From an uncultured Anaerovibrio sp. (GTDB lineage Bacteria > Bacillota > Negativicutes > Selenomonadales > Selenomonadaceae), in the NCBI GenBank assembly GCA_902785445.1, contig CACZYN010000128.1, positions 1 through 5,417 on the forward strand: 5,417 nucleotides of DNA. Direction: 5' to 3'. The notes below the pieces were generated by a model. It made no database searches. It worked only from the letters and a program-made list of their open reading frames with translations, and was not told where the DNA came from. Positions 1-4,915 of this stretch are shown here, piece by piece. The position numbers were made by a program, and so were the translations under genes. The stretch's first letter is position 1; every line of letters begins with the position of its first letter.

Positions 1-92
1 ACTATGGTGCTATCCCATAATTTTTTTCTACACTTATACTTACGATTAATCACCCTATGTATTACAGTTTTATTTATTTTTATTGATTGTAG

Positions 93-608
93 TTAGTCTC
101 GTCCTAAAATCTCCCGCATGGTGCCCATTGCCCGAAAAAGAATGACTCCCACATTTGCCGGGGAAATGTTAAGAGTTTCGGCGATTTCCTTATTACTCAT
201 ATCTCCCCAGAATTTTAACTCAATAATCTGCTGCTCTCTTTCCGAAAGCTTTCCGAGAGCCAACAACAGCTCTTTTTTTCCTTCCTGCTCCAACAGCTGG
301 CCATCAGGGCCTTCCTTTTCGTCCACCTTGGGAGAGAATACATCATCCCATTCCACGTTTTGCCGATGGCTCTGCCAACGGTAATAATCCGTCAAAGTAC
401 GGGTTGCTATCCGACTCAGCCAAGTGATAAAGGACGCTTTAGTGCTGTCAAAGCTATCTAAATGGGTAACCATCTTTTCAAAAACATCACTTACAATATC
501 ATCAGCAGTGGCAGCATTCTTCACCCGAGCATATATTAAATTATATATCCGAGGGAAAAAATGTTCATATAGCTCATCCTCTTTAGCTCCCCTCCATATC
601 TTGATATT
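93..608 (-). CDS. ECF-type sigma-70 family RNA polymerase sigma factor; N-terminal frame open but no canonical start codon
   Basis: An ECF sigma factor directs RNA polymerase to a small regulon, usually for envelope or stress responses. Region 2 is recognisable from ELYEHFFPRIYNLIYARV (roughly 572-523) through TADDIVSDVFEKM to the aromatic stretch FITWLSRIATRTLTDYYRW. After an acidic linker, region 4 has LSEREQQIIELKFWG and the helix-turn-helix MSNKEIAETLNISPANVGV. The only canonical in-frame start is GTG at 524, which would give 143 aa and remove the start of region 2. The same frame stays open back to 608 and still encodes family-like sequence, so the real protein should be about 165 aa. 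No ATG, GTG or TTG lies in that extension. An SD-like GGAGGGG (595-589) is followed by an ATG at 577 in another frame. The frame begins just after the lipoprotein gene, so the two are probably co-transcribed. Family assignment is firm; the start and intactness are uncertain. Confidence 0.85.
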   Translation of the reverse strand, partial: NIKIWRGAKEDELYEHFFPRIYNLIYARVKNAATADDIVSDVFEKMVTHLDSFDSTKASFITWLSRIATRTLTDYYRWQSHRQNVEWDDVFSPKVDEKEGPDGQLLEQEGKKELLLALGKLSEREQQIIELKFWGDMSNKEIAETLNISPANVGVILFRAMGTMREILGRD

Positions 609-615
609 TCAATTT

Positions 616-1179
616 TTAATTAACCTTTTGAACTGCTAACGGTAATAAAACCTTATCACCAGCGAAACCACCATGAGCTTCAAGCTTTAAATCAGAAAGG
701 TTTTTATTCTTAGGAATATCAAATGGGATAGTTACTGATACTACCATACCTGGATTTATTTGTCTTAGGAAGGAATCTAATTTCCCTCCCCTTGACATCG
801 CTATTGCTGTTTGCGCATCCGTACTATGGCTATACTCTACACCATCACTAGTAACTAGCTTAAATGAATTTGCATCTACTGTTATAGCATCTTTCTGACC
901 ATTAGATACTACCAAAGAAACAATAACAAATTTTCCCTGTGCCTGCTCTTGAAAGAACTGATCACCAATAGTATTTTTTTCTTCAATAGCATAAACAGCT
1001 ATACCTACATTTGAGGCAACAGCCCCTTTAACCTTGCCTATCCCCTCAACATCACATACATATTCTGGAACCTTTTTTTCACTATTTTTTGAGGATTTCC
1101 CCCCACCGCAACCGCTTACTATTGTTAATAAAACAATAATAGCAATAAATCCCAAACAACATCTCTTAAATTTGCTCAT
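616..1179 (-). CDS. exported lipoprotein with DUF4352-like immunoglobulin-fold domain
   Basis: This 187-aa protein has a lysine/arginine-containing N-terminus, a hydrophobic stretch and a lipobox VSGC, with the lipidated cysteine at about residue 24. A Gly/Ser/Lys-rich linker follows. The rest fits the DUF4352 pattern: GKFVIVSLVVSNGQKDAITV, then NSFKLVTSDGVEYS, an INPG turn, and a PFDIPKNKNLSDLKLEA strand near the end. DUF4352 is a small beta-sandwich found in many extracellular lipoproteins of Bacillota; its biochemical role is not defined. I start at the second ATG (1179) because AGGAG (1193-1189) lies 9 nt before it; the first ATG (1188) directly abuts that SD. The sigma-factor frame follows within about 8 bp, suggesting co-expression and possibly a shared envelope response. 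That link is inferred from position only. Confidence 0.8.
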   Translation of the reverse strand: MSKFKRCCLGFIAIIVLLTIVSGCGGGKSSKNSEKKVPEYVCDVEGIGKVKGAVASNVGIAVYAIEEKNTIGDQFFQEQAQGKFVIVSLVVSNGQKDAITVDANSFKLVTSDGVEYSHSTDAQTAIAMSRGGKLDSFLRQINPGMVVSVTIPFDIPKNKNLSDLKLEAHGGFAGDKVLLPLAVQKVN

Positions 1180-1188
1180 ATACAACAT

Positions 1189-1193
1189 CTCCT
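1189..1193 (-). promoter_or_regulatory. ribosome binding site that decides the lipoprotein start
   Basis: AGGAG on the minus strand immediately abuts an ATG at 1188 and lies 9 nt before a second in-frame ATG at 1179. Only the second has workable spacing, so three residues are removed from the longest possible lipoprotein reading frame. Confidence 0.6.
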
Positions 1194-1297
1194 ATATATA
1201 GATTACTTGCACATGCATAATTCTTGTATACAGGCAAATAATCCTGCTTTATTGTAAAAAAATATTAACTTTTATAAGTCACTATCGGTCGTTATTT

Positions 1298-1315
1298 GAA
1301 CTGTCCCCCGTCCCC
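1298..1315. repeat. GC-rich tract resembling debris of a dispersed element
   Basis: GAACTGTCCCCCGTCCCC stands out in an otherwise very AT-rich intergenic region. GGGGAC-rich tracts of this kind are, from memory, common in Bacillota intergenic DNA near REP-like or Y1-transposase-associated repeats. No second copy, partner arm or transposase is visible in this window, so calling it a repeat is an inference from composition and recollection. Confidence 0.3.
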
Positions 1316-1382
1316 TTTAACTGGAAATTTACAGGGAATTATTATATTATTTTTTTACACTAGATAAGGTCAATGATTATGA

Positions 1383-1388
1383 AGGAGG
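1383..1388 (+). promoter_or_regulatory. ribosome binding site that decides the BFD-like protein start
   Basis: AGGAGG lies 5 nt before the ATG at 1394. An earlier in-frame ATG at 1373 would place this SD inside the coding sequence and has no SD of its own, so 1394 is the better start. Confidence 0.7.
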
Positions 1389-1393
1389 CAATT

Positions 1394-1579
1394 ATGAACC
1401 GAAATAAAGAAGCCTGCCATTGTAAAAATGTAACCTACGGCATGATCGAGGATGCTGTAAAAGCCGGCTACACAAACTATAACGACCTGCAGGAAAAGCT
1501 TCGCTTCGGTACCTCCTGCGGCAAATGCCAGGAATTTATACAGCATCTGCTAAAAGAGTTAATTGCTGAACAAATGTAA
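1394..1579 (+). CDS. BFD-like [2Fe-2S]-binding protein
   Basis: This 61-aa protein is essentially one BFD-like (bacterioferritin-associated ferredoxin type) domain. Cys8 and Cys10 form CxC and Cys42 and Cys45 form CxxC (TSCGKC), with 31 residues between the pairs. The helical GMIEDAVKAGYTNYNDLQEKL segment sits between them. In this family the four cysteines bind one [2Fe-2S] cluster. Stand-alone Bfd releases iron from bacterioferritin, while the same fold also occurs as a module in nitrite reductases, NifU and small redox carriers. No bacterioferritin gene is nearby, so the partner is unknown and an iron-storage role should not be assumed. The start is set by the SD at 1383-1388. A weak 5-bp hairpin (TTGAG/CTCAA, 1580-1595) follows but lacks a T-tract. 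Confidence 0.85.
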   Translation: MNRNKEACHCKNVTYGMIEDAVKAGYTNYNDLQEKLRFGTSCGKCQEFIQHLLKELIAEQM

Positions 1580-1642
1580 TTGAGAACATACTCAAAAATG
1601 GAAAAGTAATTTCAAAATTTTCATAGAGGAAAAAAATAGTAT

Positions 1643-1984
1643 TTGTTGAATATCCTTGGTAGAAATTTTCTTGCGGAGGTGTTCACTATAGATACGATCG
1701 ATACACAGGATAATACAGTGGATAATACGGTGTTACCCAATAACAAAAGTCCCTATAGGCCCCTGCTGCTAATTCCCATAACCTTAATTGTAACCATTGT
1801 ATTGCTTGCTATAGGGGCGTATATTGACAATAATTTGATTAGTTGGGGCTCAGCCAACGCAGGTCAGGGTCACCCTGTTCCATTTATTACACTGTTAGTA
1901 GCATTAGTAATGACAGCTGCTAATGTACTTGTGGGTATTGTGGCCATCATCGTGACAATTTATAACCTATACAAAAGGAGATAA
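1643..1984 (+). CDS. small two-helix membrane protein of unknown function; start ambiguous
   Basis: I do not recognise the family. From the longest start (TTG, 1643) the protein is 113 aa. An acidic, Asn/Thr-rich N-terminus with TIDTIDTQDNTVDNTV precedes two strongly hydrophobic segments: residues about 41-61 (LLLIPITLIVTIVLLAIGAYI) and about 83-107 (ending AIIVTIYNLY). A KRR tail follows, so both termini may be cytoplasmic. TTG at 1643 has only a weak SD (AGAGGA, 1625-1630, 12 nt away). A near-perfect GGAGGTG at 1675-1681 lies 6 nt before an ATA codon at 1688, which would give a 98-aa product beginning (M)DTIDTQDN. Either initiation uses ATA, or TTG 1643 or GTG 1679 is used. No terminator separates it from the secreted proteins downstream, so co-expression is likely. 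Confidence 0.6.
   Translation: MLNILGRNFLAEVFTIDTIDTQDNTVDNTVLPNNKSPYRPLLLIPITLIVTIVLLAIGAYIDNNLISWGSANAGQGHPVPFITLLVALVMTAANVLVGIVAIIVTIYNLYKRR
1675..1681 (+). promoter_or_regulatory. strong SD-like GGAGGTG upstream of an ATA codon
   Basis: GGAGGTG followed by a 6-nt spacer and ATA (1688-1690) has the geometry of a ribosome binding site, yet the codon at the expected position is not a normal start. It lies inside the longest reading frame of the membrane protein, making that frame's N-terminal 15 codons doubtful. Confidence 0.45.
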
Positions 1985-2032
1985 TCCAGAAGCATTGGAC
2001 ACAAAAAAGATTATTGTTGGAGGGCGGAGACT

Positions 2033-2833
2033 ATGTTGAGTATTTTTCGAAAGACAGCTATAGGTTTATCTTTGGTTACAGCCTTGTCCCTAGGGACCTG
2101 TGCCGAAGCGGAAATCATAAATGGAATAACTCCCGAAAGGGAAAACCAGCTGGCCCTTTTGGCCCGTCAGAATTTTTTTAGTGAGACCAGTAAGACTATG
2201 GAACAAGCCATCTCTGAGGGCGGTTATTTTGCGGTAACGGATCTGGACAACAATCAGCGGCTGGAAATTCTCTTCACCTCGTCGGCCTGTGACGGCAGTG
2301 TCATTTCCAATTGGGGCTATGAGGTGAATGAGTCGGAAAACGATACTTATCCGCTGAATTTTATGGATGGCTCTTATGAGGTAAACATAAAACATCCCGA
2401 GCTGGCCATGTATTATGCTTGCCAGCTGGGCCTATATTATTACACTGCGGGTGATACCAGCTGGAGCATGACCGATGACGGAAAATGGGCCCATAGCGGT
2501 GGCGTGTTCAGCATGTATTTGGAAAATGGCCGAATTCATCGGTCCCTGTTGGGCGGTTTTTATGGCCTGCACAAGGACCGGGATAATCCCAACGAAGAAA
2601 TACTTTATTTTGACCACAATGCCAATATTATACCCTTTGGAGAATATGCCAACCTTCTGAAAAATTATTACATCCACCATCACCCATTCTGGGTAACTGT
2701 GGATTGGCGGCCGGTTACCGAGCTGGCGGCGGCCAAGGGCGATCCGAAAAAGTTGCAGGAAGTCTATAGAAAATCCCTGTCGGGCTTTTATCTGCAGGAG
2801 ACTGCCACCGAGGAAGAAGTTCACGGCAATTAA
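2033..2833 (+). CDS. secreted protein of unknown function, first of two tandem paralogues
   Basis: This 266-aa protein has a signal peptide (FRK, then a hydrophobic core, then AEA-E, cleavage near residue 26). I cannot name a family. The mature part carries one acidic loop, FAVTDLDNNQRLEI (about residues 66-79), resembling the DxDxNGxxE calcium-type loops seen in many exported proteins. A Tyr/Trp-rich middle follows (MYYACQLGLYYYTAGDTSWS), then a C-terminal signature WRPVTEL...LQEVYRKSLSGF. The loop and the C-terminal signature both recur in the next gene. The start is an ATG with SD-like GGAGGGCGGAG 4 nt upstream. It is 48 bp after the membrane-protein gene and 33 bp before its paralogue, consistent with an operon. 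The protein is probably extracytoplasmic; activity and calcium binding are untested. Confidence 0.75.
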   Translation: MLSIFRKTAIGLSLVTALSLGTCAEAEIINGITPERENQLALLARQNFFSETSKTMEQAISEGGYFAVTDLDNNQRLEILFTSSACDGSVISNWGYEVNESENDTYPLNFMDGSYEVNIKHPELAMYYACQLGLYYYTAGDTSWSMTDDGKWAHSGGVFSMYLENGRIHRSLLGGFYGLHKDRDNPNEEILYFDHNANIIPFGEYANLLKNYYIHHHPFWVTVDWRPVTELAAAKGDPKKLQEVYRKSLSGFYLQETATEEEVHGN

Positions 2834-2866
2834 ACTGGAACCCACAAGAATTAAGGAGCAAAAACC

Positions 2867-3682
2867 ATGTCACTTTTAAAAACAATCAAGGGACTTGTCG
2901 TTTGCCTCGTTATGACTACGACTTTTTCGGCTGTTGCCTGTGCCTATCCCTATGAATACGGTCTGGAGCTGGTAAAAATAGAATACAGTCCAATCATTAC
3001 GGGTATGGATTTCAAAGAAGCGATAGCGAAAAATGCCTGTTTCTGCATCAGTGATTTGGATTGCAATGGCTGGTTGGAATTTACCATAGCCAAACAGGAC
3101 GCAGAAGGAAGGTATCGGGATATTCAATGCTATGAATATGACTCCGACTGCGCGGATGTATTGCGTCCCCTCGAAATCCGTCCACCAGAGGCTGGTTTCA
3201 GTCCAAGGGTTATGTACATGCCAGGGGAAAATAAATTGACTGCCTATCGCCACAGGGATGAAAAACAGGGTGAAGAACGTTATTATCATGTCGATACCAC
3301 TTACAGGCAGGGCGGAGAATATACCGTGGCCCGGCAGGTTATCAATAAATCCAACAATATGTTGTTCACTTATCTTACCGCCATGGAAAAGGGCGTTATC
3401 AGCGAATCTGCAAGCAATCCAGGAATGCTTACATACACCCCAAAATTATACATGGATGCAAATGGCAAAGAAATCAGTAAGGACGCTTTTGATAAAGCAG
3501 CCGATAACTATATCACGAATACCGAAAAGGTAGAGGCGACTTTCCTGTGGATTCCTGTTGCGGAATTGGAAAAGGCCTTGGGGCTGGGAGTGGATGAGAC
3601 ATGGGAAACCCTCCAAAAATCATGGCAAGGCTTCCGCTTTGGCAACGACCCTCAGGGAAAAAATCCCAACGAGCTTGAATAA
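2867..3682 (+). CDS. secreted cysteine-rich protein of unknown function, second tandem paralogue
   Basis: This 271-aa protein has a signal peptide ending near ACA-Y (residue 26). It shares landmarks with the upstream protein: CFCISDLDCNGWLEF aligns with YFAVTDLDNNQRLEI; MDANGKEISKDAFDKAADNYI aligns with FDHNANIIPFGEYANLLKNYY; and FLWIPVAELEKA...LQKSWQGF aligns with the WRPVTEL...LSGF ending. Overall identity appears low, so duplication would be old. Unlike its neighbour it carries five cysteines in the mature part (58, 60, 66, 88 and 95), three of them around the acidic loop. The start is ATG with AAGGAG upstream. Its stop lies only 7 bp from the end of the convergent BsuPI-domain gene with no terminator visible. 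No enzymatic motif is recognised. Confidence 0.75.
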   Translation: MSLLKTIKGLVVCLVMTTTFSAVACAYPYEYGLELVKIEYSPIITGMDFKEAIAKNACFCISDLDCNGWLEFTIAKQDAEGRYRDIQCYEYDSDCADVLRPLEIRPPEAGFSPRVMYMPGENKLTAYRHRDEKQGEERYYHVDTTYRQGGEYTVARQVINKSNNMLFTYLTAMEKGVISESASNPGMLTYTPKLYMDANGKEISKDAFDKAADNYITNTEKVEATFLWIPVAELEKALGLGVDETWETLQKSWQGFRFGNDPQGKNPNELE

Positions 3683-3689
3683 ATGCCGG

Positions 3690-4250
3690 TCAATTTCCAA
3701 AGATTACACCACCATGAATAAACACAGGCGTCCTATTAGCAGCAGTCTGAGTAGGAACCTTTGTTGACAGCTTATAAGGAGTATCTAAGATATAGGCAGT
3801 TACAAGAATAGCATCCTCCTTGATTTTTTTGAAGATTTTGCTATCCAGCTCTGCTTTATATACTTCAAAACTATGGGCGCCAACGGAAGAAGAAGTCAAT
3901 GCCTGAGTAAAAGCCATGTTATCTGACCATTGCCATAATTTTTCACCGTTTTTATCGGTAATAATAAAATCATAGATCTGTCCGTTCCGATGACTTACGC
4001 TGTAAGGCGAATCACCGCTGTTGGTAACTTTGAGTTCCATTAAGAGCTTTCCGTTCCGCTTTTCAACGGTGAGCTCCTGAATAATATTATCAAATTGCAT
4101 AGCAGCATAGTTGCTGTTAGTATTCGAAGCACCAGACCCAGAGCCTGACACAGGGATAGTGACACCTATTCCCGTGCCAAAATTGGCGTTAACGATGCCG
4201 GGAACACACATGGTAATTGCCATTACAAAAGTCAGTAATAATTTATACAT
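3690..4250 (-). CDS. secreted BsuPI-domain protein (putative proteinase-inhibitor fold)
   Basis: This 186-aa protein has a signal peptide ending near VNA-N (residue 22). A Gly/Ser/Asn-rich linker runs to about residue 48 and a BsuPI-type domain from about 53 to 165. The signature is clear: NGQIYDF (89-95), then DKNGEKLWQWSD (99-110), then FTQAL (114-118). The founder of this family is the Bacillus subtilis intracellular proteinase inhibitor BsuPI, but most exported members have unknown targets, so inhibitor activity is only a possibility. The start is supported by GAGGTGA (4263-4257), 6 nt upstream of ATG. The C-terminal tail (about 166-186) is Thr/Gly-rich and outside the domain. It converges on the secreted paralogue pair, and its upstream region is shared with the toxin-like cassette reading away on the other strand. 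Confidence 0.8.
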   Translation of the reverse strand: MYKLLLTFVMAITMCVPGIVNANFGTGIGVTIPVSGSGSGASNTNSNYAAMQFDNIIQELTVEKRNGKLLMELKVTNSGDSPYSVSHRNGQIYDFIITDKNGEKLWQWSDNMAFTQALTSSSVGAHSFEVYKAELDSKIFKKIKEDAILVTAYILDTPYKLSTKVPTQTAANRTPVFIHGGVIFGN

Positions 4251-4295
4251 AATGCATCACCTCGTGGAATATATTTTTACAATATTTTACACAAT

Positions 4296-4324
4296 TTGAC
4301 GAGGGTAGTGAAGGGACATATTAA
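4296..4324 (+). promoter_or_regulatory. sigma-A-type promoter for the small hydrophobic peptide
   Basis: TTGACG (4296-4301, 5 of 6 matches to the -35 consensus) is separated by exactly 17 nt from TATTAA (4319-4324, 4 of 6 to the -10 consensus). Transcription would begin near 4331, at the foot of the hairpin that precedes the hydrophobic reading frame. Confidence 0.45.
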
Positions 4325-4408
4325 AACAAAGAGGATAACCTTAATTGGCTATCCTTGCTGATAGCACTTCTAACTCTTGCCGTTGCCGTATATAGTATTA
4401 AGAGATAA
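4325..4408 (+). CDS. small hydrophobic, type I toxin-like peptide frame, probably lacking its start codon
   Basis: The frame encodes a single membrane-spanning stretch, WLSLLIALLTLAVAVYSIKR, and then stops at TAA (4406-4408). A short polar start (KEDNLN), one hydrophobic helix and a basic C-terminal end are the usual build of type I toxin and Hol_Tox/holin-like toxin peptides. The frame runs from a stop at 4322-4324, giving 27 codons. The only usual bacterial start codon in it is TTG at 4355, inside the helix and without an SD; no ATG or GTG is present. It may therefore be a decayed copy, use a non-standard start, or be reached by frameshift from the GTG at 4308. A promoter lies just upstream and a convergent RNA gene just downstream. 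The hydrophobic frame is seen directly; the toxin role is inferred. Confidence 0.35.
   Translation, partial: NKEDNLNWLSLLIALLTLAVAVYSIKR
4332..4355 (-). terminator. 9-bp hairpin at the 5' end of the peptide frame; possible minus-strand terminator
   Basis: AGGATAACC (4332-4340) pairs with GGCTATCCT (4347-4355) around a TTAATT loop. Read on the minus strand the one imperfect pair is a G-U wobble, and CTTTGTTTT follows, so it could end minus-strand transcripts that pass the 4428-4455 hairpin. Read on the plus strand it has an A-C mismatch and sits at the predicted start of the peptide mRNA, covering an SD-like AGAGGA. It may have both roles. Confidence 0.45.
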
Positions 4409-4419
4409 AAATCTTTTAT

Positions 4420-4511
4420 GTAAAACTATAGCCGACCACTGCAATGGTCGGCTATGTTCGGTAGTCTATTCCGAGGAGCTGACGGAGCAAACATCAACCG
4501 CCTCTTTTCTT
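4420..4511 (-). ncRNA. putative antisense small RNA convergent with the hydrophobic-peptide frame
   Basis: A minus-strand promoter at 4546-4518 would start RNA near 4511, and an intrinsic-terminator-like hairpin at 4455-4428 would end it near 4420, giving about 90 nt. It runs against the 3' region of the plus-strand peptide transcript, an arrangement typical of type I toxin/antitoxin RNA pairs such as txpA/RatA and bsrG/SR4. It also holds a 22-codon frame (4494-4426) starting MFAPSAPRNR, with SD-like AGAGGCGG 3 nt upstream and a stop inside the terminator, so a small mRNA is an alternative. The RNA is deduced from promoter and hairpin only. Confidence 0.45.
4428..4455 (-). terminator. 11-bp hairpin terminator of the small RNA
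   Basis: ATAGCCGACCA (4428-4438) and TGGTCGGCTAT (4445-4455) are perfect inverted repeats around a 6-nt loop. On the minus strand AGTTTTAC follows, a short T-tract suiting intrinsic termination. On the plus strand no T-run follows, so there it would be a stable 3' UTR hairpin shared by the opposing transcript. Confidence 0.65.
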
Positions 4512-4517
4512 ATGGTT

Positions 4518-4546
4518 ATTATAGCATTTGTCCTGTCCATGGACAA
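4518..4546 (-). promoter_or_regulatory. strong minus-strand promoter of the small RNA
   Basis: On the minus strand TTGTCC (4546-4541) is followed after exactly 17 nt by a perfect TATAAT (4523-4518). TGC directly before the -10 makes it an extended -10 promoter. No protein gene lies just downstream in this direction, which points to an RNA gene. Confidence 0.65.
4534..4545. promoter_or_regulatory. 12-bp perfect palindrome over the -35 region
   Basis: TGTCCATGGACA is its own reverse complement and overlaps five of the six bases of the small-RNA -35 element. It could be an operator for a dimeric regulator. It does not match the usual Bacillota LexA box, and chance occurrence is possible. Confidence 0.3.
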
Positions 4547-4603
4547 GTGCTTATTTTTATCCGACCGAAGCCACCATAACCAGCATCAACAGTCAATCCA
4601 ACA

Positions 4604-4840
4604 TTATTTTCCGAATACATAACGGGTATGAATCATTGCTTTCCCCTCATAGTGCGGGCAATTAGGATCAATTATGTTGAAAGTATGGCGCCGCTGTTCG
4701 CCGGCAGGAATATATAAATTTATACCTTCAAAATAGCTCCATCCTTGCCATATAAGTTGACCGTTCGGATCGTCAAATTTCGCCTCAATGATGCCTTCCT
4801 GAATCGTAACCCCTTCCTTGTTGTTGTTGGTAGTTCTCAA
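4604..4840 (-). pseudogene. orphan C-terminal fragment of an unrecognised, probably exported beta-sandwich protein
   Basis: The frame gives about 78 aa from a TTG at 4840, but that codon sits at the edge of the strong terminator at 4845-4873 and has no SD. The frame continues upstream only through the terminator to a stop at 4904. The readable part is well structured: EGIIEAKFDDPNGQLIWQ, then FEGINLYIPAGEQRRHTF, then an aromatic end MIHTRYVFGK. The DxNGxxxW element and Gly-rich turn recall the BsuPI protein's DKNGEKLWQW, so it may be a relic of a related beta-sandwich protein; that similarity is weak. The simplest reading is the 3' end of a longer gene whose 5' part was replaced when the NERD gene and its terminator became adjacent. 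A short gene with an unusual start is possible. Confidence 0.5.
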
Positions 4841-4844
4841 AAAG

Positions 4845-4876
4845 AAAGCGGAAGGTGAACCACCTTCCGCTTTTTT
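4845..4876. terminator. strong bidirectional intrinsic terminator
   Basis: AAAGCGGAAGGTG (4845-4857) pairs perfectly with CACCTTCCGCTTT (4861-4873) around a 3-nt loop, a 13-bp stem. On the plus strand the T-run is TTTTTT (4871-4876); on the minus strand the stem is followed by CTTTTTG. Its main role is likely to end the NERD-protein transcript, whose stop codon is about 40 bp upstream on the minus strand. Confidence 0.85.
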
Positions 4877-4915
4877 AAAATCCCTAAAACCGTAATCACT
4901 TGTTCACGAGTTGCC

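Noticed and set aside
3..27. Possible plus-strand terminator: TATGG/CCATA followed by seven T
   Set aside because: The stem is only 5 bp and AT-rich, and no gene upstream is visible, so it is too weak to annotate.
1201..1262. Minus-strand promoter for the lipoprotein gene
   Set aside because: TTTACA, TTGCCT and TATACA-like hexamers are present but no pair has acceptable spacing, so no site could be chosen.
1580..1595. TTGAG/CTCAA hairpin after the BFD-like gene
   Set aside because: A 5-bp stem with no T-tract is not convincing as a terminator.
2432..2845. 137-codon minus-strand frame opposite the first secreted paralogue
   Set aside because: It is antisense to a gene with signal peptide, SD and paralogue support, and has no SD or recognisable motif.
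2876..3289. 137-codon minus-strand frame opposite the second secreted paralogue
   Set aside because: It is a shadow of the real plus-strand gene; the aromatic-rich composition comes from antisense codons.
4377..4622. 81-codon plus-strand reading frame
   Set aside because: It starts at a TTG inside the hydrophobic peptide frame, has no SD, and is mostly the reverse of the small RNA, its promoter and its terminator. The hydrophobic patch arises from the antisense of the promoter.
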